Source: Hirundichthys speculiger (lineage: Eukaryota; Chordata; Actinopteri; Beloniformes; Exocoetidae). Taken from it: DNA of 64,000 bases. This document shows, one piece after another, positions 56,636 to 64,000 of the stretch. The stretch covers positions 62,001-126,000 of the forward strand of contig JAGFBZ010002399.1 of the NCBI GenBank assembly GCA_018398805.1, read 5' to 3'. How positions within the stretch are numbered: the first letter of the stretch is position 1; the number at the start of each line of letters is the position of its first letter. Under the pieces are notes generated by a model. That model made no database searches. It was not told where the DNA came from and saw nothing but the letters and a program-made list of their open reading frames with translations. The translations under genes were made by a program, and so were the position numbers.

Positions 56636-58560
56636 CTTGATTGTATTCTCCTTTTCTGATCTTTTCTGACTTATTTACAGTGTTAAATTGAAGAATTATC
56701 ATCACAGACATTACTGGAGGCTGAAAAATAAAAACAACAAGAGTTAAATGTCTGTTATAGTATTTCTATGCAAAATATACTCAGATTTCAGGATGCTGAC
56801 AATGCTTTCTGACTGGTCCTCCAAGAAATCATGGAGGACATAAGTTAGTTGCCCTGACATGTTTTCAAGAAAATATTATTAGTGTCTCCACAGAAATAAT
56901 ATGATTCGTAATTTTTGGGTCGTGAGGTAAAGTTGGCTGGCTATTAGTCACTGAATGCAATTTAATTTTTCTAAACTAGCATGGAGCAAATATATTTGTT
57001 CACAACACTTCTCGAGGACTGTTTTCTAAACAAGACTCAGTATGTTGCTGAATTTTCAGAGAGATTGAATTCAGTGCCGTTTCAGTACCAGAAGCTTGTG
57101 AGTCTCGACTGCAAATCTGAAGTAAATCATCCACAGTTGCAGTCTCTCTCACTTTTATCCTCTGTCAAAAGCTTGCAAGAAAAAAAGAAAAAAAACAAAA
57201 AACAGCCTTGATTGTTGACAACAATAGCAGGGGTCCAGGGTGAAACCTAGGAAGGTGGGACTGTAAACACTTCTTGGGTCCTTTAAGTTGCTGTGTCTCC
57301 ATTACAGAATTGGACCCGGTAGGATCTACTGACTCAGCAAACTACCACCCCACACTTGTTTGTGTACCACTTCTGCTGGCAACCACTAATAAATAAAAGA
57401 GGCAGATGGCAGGGAAGAAAAGAGAACTGGAATGGCAAAATTAACAGCTGAGATGGTTTCTGCTTCCTGTGTGCATGCACTGAGGAGCTACGAAGACAAG
57501 ACTCATACTCATACTGAACCCCGTAAACGATCCCAGACCCAGCTAATGGAGACCCACCTTATGGAGTCAAAATTAGTTTGACAACATGTCCAAAGCTTTA
57601 GCTTTTCTATTTCCTGGCTGCAGAGGGTTCCTGACTTTTTCCTGCATTTTATCACACTTTCCACACCTATGAACACGAGAATGCACAGAAGGAATATACA
57701 TACATGGATGATGAGTGACTGAAAGACGACAAACTGTTACCCAACAGCAGGTAATGAGATTAGTATTTAGAGAGCAGGGATTTTCAGCTTCGAGTGAAGT
57801 GTGTGACTGAGTGGCGGCAGGAGTTGGACAAGCCTCCAGGAGTTTGAACAGTAAAAAAACACTTCAGCCAAATTTGCTCATTTTCATGAAGAGCCTCTCC
57901 TTGTCATTCTCAGCCTTTTTCATTGTGAAATACTGGCCCACAGGCTTTTGGAGTTATGCTAGGTACATAGTTACTCTAGAGGTACTAGAGATTAAAATTA
58001 TGGCCACTTTAGACAAGAGTATAATATAAAAACTATGGAGAAGAAAAAGCCAGGCAAATCATTATGAAACTTTTCTTCAAATTCTTTCAGTTTTATACAT
58101 TCTATGCTTTTTTTTTTTCCACTTCCCAACCTTGAAAGTGCCCCCAGTATGCATGTACATCTGGTGACGTGCACACATTCTCACCCCACAAAAACCATTT
58201 TGTGTGTAGGAAAAGACATATGCTGCGTTTTTATGAGTACGCATATGTTTATGCATTTGGCCCTAGGGAACTGGAGCAAATGTGAAAACACAAGCAGTTC
58301 TCATGACAGTTTCAAGGTCCCCCAGGAAATGTCTTAATGCTGTTTTGTAAAAGATACAGAGAGTCGTAGCATTTACAGAGTTGTGGTTTCAAGATTCCCT
58401 GAAACTAGAGTTTTCCTTGATTTGTCCTGCACTGGTGAATTTAAATGAGAAATATTATGTCCTTTTATGTAAAATGTCTTTTACCTGTTCAAAACTGGTT
58501 CAAAACTGCTCATTATTTCCAGAACCCTGGTATACAAACTCATTGCTAACAATTACACTT
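56636..58560. other. Non-coding sequence, no gene seen
   Basis: Nearly 2 kb of moderately AT-rich sequence without recognisable repeats or exons. Confidence 0.5.
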
Positions 58561-58779
58561 GGCAGTAAAACACATCCAAGGTGATGATTGGCCAGCACGA
58601 GTGCAAAGTCTGAACCAAGCAGCAGCCGTCCCAGTTCTGGATTGAAGCTAATCCTGGAAGTTTTGTTGCATTTCCTCTCCTGACCACTAGGTGCTGGCTC
58701 CAAAACAAAGCAAATCCGCACTGACTCCCATGCTAATACAGCCAACTTTGCAGCAGAGTTAAACATATTTACCGCCTGG
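58561..58779. repeat. Unnamed dispersed repeat, split by a LINE
   Basis: TGACCACTAGGTGCTGGCTC and related words resemble part of 47600-47660. The flank on the other side of the LINE (ACATCCATGACAACTGTACT at 59415-59434) matches 47700-47719. So a repeat present at 47.5-47.8 kb was here interrupted by the LINE at 58780-59380. Confidence 0.5.
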
Positions 58780-59032
58780 TTCAAATCAAATCAAATCAAA
58801 TCAAATCAAACTTTATTTATACAGCACTTTTCATGCCCTCAGGCAACACAAAGTGCTTTACATAAAAAAAAAATAAATAAAAAATAAAGATAAAAATTAA
58901 AAACATTAAAACAAAATAAAAGCCGTCACACACCCCAAAGTCACAAAGCCATCCTCCCATTACCCCTCACCCCCCCCATGCACCCCAAACAAAACAAAAC
59001 TCCCTCTTTTTTTTTTTTTTTTTTTTCTTGTC

Positions 59033-59072
<40 letters not shown>

Positions 59073-59380
59073 GAAGTACTTCTATTTAAATGAATAAATA
59101 TCTAAATATCAAAACACAAATATCAAAACACCAAAACACCTGGCTTAGCACTGCTGTGGAGTAACGATAACTTTGGGATCTATTCACCCCAGGAACCAGC
59201 CCACCCACATCCAGAGAGGCCATCACTGCGGCAACCACCCAGGGCAGGCCAGGGTCCAGACCACAGTCGTTAGACTGCAGTACAGGACCCCAGCCACCCA
59301 GACAAGGGTGATTACCACAGGCAACAGCCCCCCAGACAGAGCAGGCATAGCCCCTAGTGTGAAAGATCCCCATTGAGGTA
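58780..59380 (-). mobile_element. LINE 3' end (antisense) with TCAAA tail
   Basis: Tandem ATCAAATCAA units (58784-58809), then CTTTATTTATACAGCACTTT and GCAACACAAAGTGCTTTACA, the reversed 3' end of a common L2-like fish LINE. A 3' UTR-like part follows with a T20 run (59007-59026) and an A32 run (59037-59068). Confidence 0.65.
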
Positions 59381-59684
59381 AAAAACCTGTTTTGTTTTCC
59401 ATAGTTAGATTTGACATCCATGACAACTGTACTGGGGGAATAAATTTACATTAAGTAATAACGCTGACCAAGCAAATGTCATTTGAAGTCATTTGATTGA
59501 CAGCTAGCCATTGGCTCAGCTGTTAGCTATAACAGCTGGCCATTGCTGTTATGATTTTTGCAACTTAGCGCTGAGCATTATATTAACAGATCATGGTCAT
59601 GTTTTAAAGAGAATAAGTTTTCTTTTGCCACTGTGACTGGCTGTGTTTGGTCTGGAAGGATCTGAGGATGAAGTTTAGCCCAGC

Positions 59685-59819
59685 TTAGCCGTGCTAACAG
59701 CAGCAGTCATTTCATGTCGCCACCAAATCAACATTAGACAGCGACATGAAATGACTGCTGCTGTTAGCCGTGCTAACAGCAGCAGTCATTTCATGTCGCC
59801 ACCAAATCAACATTAGACA
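59685..59819. repeat. Direct-inverted-direct repeat
   Basis: A 56-bp word (59685-59740) is repeated exactly at 59764-59819. Between them, 59741-59768 is the exact reverse complement of 59693-59720 (28 bp). See findings. Confidence 0.95.
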
Positions 59820-59939
59820 CAGAAGGTCCCGCTGTGAAGACCGGTAGCTGGGAAGTTGACTGCAGCCTGAAAGAGTCCTGAAATCATTCTCCATGAGGGG
59901 TTGGCCTGTTGCAGAGGCGATCACCACTCGCCAGTCTGA

Positions 59940-60835
59940 CAGGCAGGCTGCCGGCCGGCAAAGAAAAAAAAAAGGGAGATAGGACAGAGAGAGGATGGAG
60001 GACATTTTACGGCAATACTATATTAGACAAAATGTATAAATAATAATTATCCAATAACTTTAGGACTAAGAATTCCATGGATTTATATTCTGACTGGTTC
60101 ATTGTTAGTACACGAACTACAGAGATGACTATAACAGGTGTAAGCAACAACACTGAGGTGGTCAGAGGATCATCTACAGGTGGAGGTAAACGCTGGGATG
60201 GTCAGAGAGTGGAACTGCAGGTTAGTACGTATCTCTGAAAACTCTGGCCTGCAAACATACAGAAAGAAAAAGAAAAAAAAGGGGGTGGGCAAAACAGTAC
60301 AAAAAACTACAATAACAATAGAGCACAGTTACATTTCTGAGGTGCTCCTAATTAACTGATTTTACCTGAAGGAAGAAGAGGAAAGGAGGGGAGAGAAGGG
60401 AGGTGGAGACACCGCTCAGCAGATCATGTTGGTGTCTCCCTGCAGCGTAGGCCTATAGCAGCATAGCTATGATGACGAGCCTACTCTCGTCTTGGCTCCT
60501 TTAACTGTAGCTATGACTATTGGCCCTAACACACTATATAAATCTACTTTTAGATATTCTAGGAACGACAAGTAACCTGCACTCTGCGAGCTGAGAGCTC
60601 TATTAGGAGCATCTGGAGTTATCAGGTAATTAACAAGGAGCTTGGCTATTAGGGGCGTTATATGCAAGAATCATAATTTTGAATTCTAATCAACATTTTA
60701 CAGAATTTACAGTCGTGGCTGCAAATGACACAAAAGATTACTTTAAATCCTGCTTGAGCGTCCAGGCTGTTCTATTTGGGACATGTCAGTGAAAATCTTT
60801 TTGGGATCATGTTCGAAATCCTTCCATGTGCGGAA
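59940..60835 (-). mobile_element. L2-like LINE 3' part (antisense)
   Basis: Reading on the minus strand, a C-terminal ORF2 remnant (60467-60667, with AKLLVNYLITPDAPNRALSS) is followed by a 3' UTR containing CAACATGATCTGCTGAGCGG and the purine-rich block shared with 3743-4135. It is the inverted relative of 31072-31690. The 5' part of the LINE is missing. The ORF2 part is broken by stops. Confidence 0.6.
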
Positions 60836-61540
60836 GGATTTTTCCCGCAAAATCATCCATGGCATACACTACAGTCAGATCTGTTCTTAGCCGAGGCAGA
60901 TCGAAAAGTGTCCCGTGGCTCTGTGTTAAGCTGGAGAAGGCTGCATGCGGAAATTTTTCTTGTATTCCTGAAATTTCTGGGGGTCGAGGAGGGTGACAAA
61001 CGTCAGTTTTTCGTGGTCTTGAAATCTGGTCTGTGTCTGGAAAATAATATTTTCCAGAATCCTGCCGTGGAGTTGGCAGTAGTACGTGCGAGGATCTTGC
61101 GCGGAACCTCTTTGTGTGTTCGGAGTGCCTGCGGTGCGTTCAGTGGCCTCGTAGATTTCCTTGTATCAGCTTCTCTCTCGCTCAACGGTGTCACAAAACT
61201 CCTTTACCCTTGCCAGACAAAACTGTACATCCAGTTTTTTGTCCTGTCGTATTGAAAAGAGCACATCTGCTGCAGTTTGCTAGCTATCGCTAGTACGCTC
61301 TCTGACTATCCAATCAAAGCGTGTGAATACTTCCGTACCCCTGCTAGAGAGGCTTGGTGTCGACACTTATTTTATGCTACAGGGCCCGCAGAACTGATTG
61401 TGAAGGTCTCCGGGAGATTTCTTTGACCCTAACAACAAATGGTGGCTGAAATGTGATTGATTAAATGCTTAAATATATGTCTGGAAACAGCGCAGCCAGG
61501 AGACAAGCAATGAAAGGAAGCGGAGAGACCATTTGGAATT
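60836..61540. other. Unassigned sequence with a 159-codon open frame
   Basis: A plus-strand frame (60776-61255) is open for 159 codons and starts inside the LINE-like repeat. It has no recognised domain. The antisense reading also has an open part (61194-61003). I treat it as repeat-derived and uncalled. Confidence 0.35.
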
Positions 61541-62019
61541 ATTTAATAAGTATTCATGGACAAAATAAAAAACATCAGTCTGTGTTTCAGATATTTTTAG
61601 GCCAGCAGAGAAGGCCTTGCAGGCCCTGATACAATCTGGATATGCTGAAAATCATGTTTGGGCTGGTCTGGTCCTAATGACAAATGCAACAACCATTCAC
61701 ACCATGGCATTACTTTGTGCTAAAAACCCATATAACATAACTTTTCTAACAAATTTAAGGAGTAGAAGCTTTTTAAAGAAGCTCCTTTGTCAGGTTATTC
61801 TTAGTAAAATGCAGCTTATCAAAAGGCCATATCACAAAATGTTAAAATGGTCTTTTAAAGGGCTCTTCAGCTCTACAAGGATGTTTAATGACCTTGCAAT
61901 GAACCACTCTTTTGCAAAGTCCAGCGCTGCCAGATGCAACCTGCTACACTGGCTTCTAAGACCAAGTTAAACATGGAAACAAGTGTAAGGTTATTGATTG
62001 CCCCCATAAAAGCCAGTGA
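61541..62019. other. Unassigned, low-repeat sequence
   Basis: A 117-codon plus-strand frame (61617-61970) is open without recognised motifs. The block adjoins the exon candidate that follows. Confidence 0.35.
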
Positions 62020-62232
62020 GTGCTACAGGAAAGGAGGCTGGAAAGATGGAGGACAGTGCGAAAGCTGCTGAAGAGAGAGGCTGCAGTTTGTTATCAGAAG
62101 AGGATCAGGCATCACACAAATCAAAGCAGGAGGCTCCACAGGAGGGATACATTTGCTGATGCACACCTGCCCTACAAAACACCGCCAGGTGTACCAGGAT
62201 ACGATGCCCATCTGAAAAGGCTTTACGTCCAG
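62020..62232 (+). other. Exon-like ORF ending at a splice donor
   Basis: About 71 codons are open, with a basic first part (ERRLERWRTVRKLLKREA) and a proline/tyrosine-rich end (LPYKTPPGVPGYDAHLKRLY). The reading stays open up to CCAGGTAAGC at 62229-62238, a near-consensus donor (CAG|GTAAG). Upstream, a candidate acceptor TGAGTGCTACAG lies at about 62012-62023. Nothing in the peptide matches a transposon motif I know. It could be an internal exon of a host gene, or chance. No partner exon was found in the window. Confidence 0.3.
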
Positions 62233-62858
62233 GTAAGCATAGATACTCAAACACATGATGATGTGGCAGACACACTTTCAGTATGATTCATACCACATAA
62301 TAACAGCTTCACAGTTCCCCATTATGCTAAAGCCTCAAGCACACGCACGCACAACTTGACAGAAGCATAAAGTTATGGATGCACACGCTCAAACGCATAC
62401 AAACGATTTATGGTTCACCCATTCAACCTAAACCAATTCTGTGGTTAAAAAAGAAGAAGAAAAAGCCACTTCTCAGTAGCTAATAGCTGATGCATCAAAA
62501 CTTCCAGCTGCCTAAAAATGAGAAATTTCCGCTAAGGTTGTTATATTATACTCTTCACTTTGTATTGTTGTGTCTTCAACTTTTGGTTGCAGTGCCAGTT
62601 GGATTAGACTCTTAATAAGGAGACGACAGCGTGGCAAGTTAGCAGGTTAGCTTTGAACCAGAGTCTCAACGCTATGGCTTCATCTGTCATGCTGGCAGGC
62701 AGACAAAGTTTCCTGCATTTCCACACGAGCAGGATGACGGCTGGTGTTCAGCGCCTCCCAAGGCTTCTTTCACAAACACATGTATGAATGAAGAAGCTCC
62801 ACAAATCCTCCACAAACATATCTCCAGGAAGATAAAATTGTTTTTTTTACATTCATTC
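62233..62858. other. Non-coding sequence, no gene seen
   Basis: No supported feature. Confidence 0.5.
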
Positions 62859-63094
62859 ATTACCTCCGCCAAGGAGGTTATGTTTTCGGTGGCGTTTATC
62901 TGTCTGTTTGTCTGTCTGTGTACAAGATAACTCAAAAAGTTTTGGATGGATTTTGATGAAATTTTCAAAAGTTGTCAGAAATCTGAAAAGGAAGAACTGA
63001 TTTCATTTTGGGTGTGATCCAGAAGAAATCCTGGATTCTGGATCACTTTAAAATTTTTGATAACATTGCGGTCAATAGGGCTGAAAATTTTGTA
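62859..63094 (+). repeat. Dispersed repeat starting ATTACCTCCGCC (copy A)
   Basis: Begins ATTACCTCCGCCAAGGAGGT and continues with CTGTCTGTTTGTCTGTCTGT and GATCCAGAAGAAATCCTGG. It is inverted relative to copy B (63512-63748) over about 235 bp. A widespread fish repeat, probably a non-autonomous DNA element; class not proven. Confidence 0.7.
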
Positions 63095-63326
63095 GCAGAA
63101 CTAGAAGTGTATTTTTCTATTAAAAACAAGTGAAGCAAAGAAGGATCTTCAGACTGATGTCAACATGGGGTGAAGCTTTTTGTTCCTTTTGTAACATGTT
63201 CAATTTTCAAGAGTGTTTTCAAGGTTGTGAGGGAACCGTGAAGCATTTTTGACTTTAAAAAGTCATAGACGTGTGGTTTGAAACAGTGTTTGCATCCCGT
63301 GTATTTTTTTATTGTAACTAGAAAAG
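63095..63326. other. Spacer between the inverted copies
   Basis: AT-rich, no recognised feature. Confidence 0.5.
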
Positions 63327-63748
63327 CACTCGGAGAGCGCAGACCTCCGCCAAGAACAACAATTCCCCCATATAGCGATTTACAAAATTTGCGATAAAAT
63401 CCGCGTTGTGGATCAGATCCCGATCAGCCTTTGAAATTTGATAGAGGTTCCCATTGTCAATCCCTGAGTCAAATTTCATGAGTTTTGAGCAATAATTAAC
63501 GGAGATATTGAGAACAAATTTTCGGCCCCATTGACCGCAATGTTATCAAAAAGTTAAAAGTGATCCAGAATCCAGGATTTCTTCTGGATCACACCCAAAA
63601 GGAAATCAGTTCTTCCTTTTCAGATTTCTGACAAATCCTGAAAATTTAATCAAAATTCATCCATAGGTTTTTGAGTTGTCTTGTACACAGACAAACAGAC
63701 AGACAGATAAATGCCGGCAAAAAAAATTACCTCCTTAGTGGAGGTAAT
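63327..63748 (-). repeat. Dispersed repeat starting ATTACCTCC (copy B, reversed)
   Basis: The reverse complement starts ATTACCTCCACTAAGGAGGT and runs to GGAGGTCTGCGCTCTCCGAG at 63341-63360, probably the other end of the family. This copy is longer than copy A, which stops about half way. Confidence 0.7.
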
Positions 63749-64000
63749 AAAAAAAAACAGTCGAGTTAAATGTAACTGTGAAACATCAGTTCTGATCATA
63801 TTTCTTGACATCACCATTCTCTCCTTTACTGAAAGTAACATCATTCTTACAGTTGACACACAAAAAACTGCCCTGGCAGAAATTCAGTCGTCACAGTTTG
63901 TCGTCCATGTGCACACGTTGCAACCCTCTGACCACGGAGTTTCTGCAGTTTCAGATGGTTGAGATGGTTTATTGCAGCTTTGCTTTTCTGTTCTGTGTGG
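63749..64000. other. Non-coding sequence to window end
   Basis: No supported feature. Confidence 0.5.

Noticed and set aside
60776..61255. 159-codon frame as a host gene
   Set aside because: Its start lies in a LINE-like repeat copy, no domain is recognisable and the opposite strand also shows an open stretch.

Overview
This window reads as a gene-poor stretch of a teleost fish nuclear genome. The evidence is its repeats: L2-type LINE reverse transcriptase and LINE 3' ends with short tandem tails, many decayed Tc1-like transposons, pogo/Tigger-like MITEs flanked by TA, hAT MITEs with 8-bp target duplications, PIF/Harbinger-type elements carrying Myb/SANT or MADF ORFs, a BEL/Pao retroelement body and long solo LTRs. 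I found no convincing complete host gene. The only possible host coding sequence is a short exon-like ORF near 62.0-62.2 kb that ends at a good splice donor.

Layout. 0-7.3 kb: quiet sequence, a TA-flanked MITE (1460-1865), a LINE tail, and a hAT MITE (5202-6159) with a second MITE inside it. 7.4-12.3 kb: a nested stack, in which a TIR-bounded element (7367-12254) holds a hAT with a broken BED finger and a pogo/Tigger element. The latter is split by a 2.8-kb foldback element with ~0.5-0.6 kb inverted arms. 14.0-15.4 kb: a solo LTR with 4-bp TSD. 16.8-24.4 kb: a deeper stack of hAT > TAGGGCCCTA element > (hAT-like element + L2 LINE > Harbinger with an intact Myb/SANT ORF). 25.3-30.1 kb: an antisense BEL/Pao gag-protease remnant split by a second solo LTR. 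30.4-35.5 kb: MITEs, including a hAT with a nested Charlie-like MITE. 36-43 kb: hAT fragments, two MADF-bearing Harbinger-like copies, Tc1 wrecks, and a GC-rich block of unknown origin. 43.8-44.5 kb: a 22-bp minisatellite. 45.5-47.5 kb: more Harbinger and hAT copies. 51.0-53.3 kb: a nearly full-length but frameshifted Tc1 transposon and a second, antisense Tc1 wreck. 55.9-56.6 kb: a MITE with a 36-G run. 58.8-60.8 kb: LINE 3' ends and a direct-inverted-direct rearrangement. 62.9-63.7 kb: two inverted copies of one repeat.

The elements do not form a pathway. What the window records is insertion order: TSDs and empty paralogous sites let several insertions be ordered in time. Two Harbinger-type families here keep only the DNA-binding accessory ORF, with no DDE transposase visible. 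All family names rest on motifs, TIRs and TSDs read by eye; no database was searched. Positions of TIRs and TSDs are read directly; ends of truncated copies are approximate.
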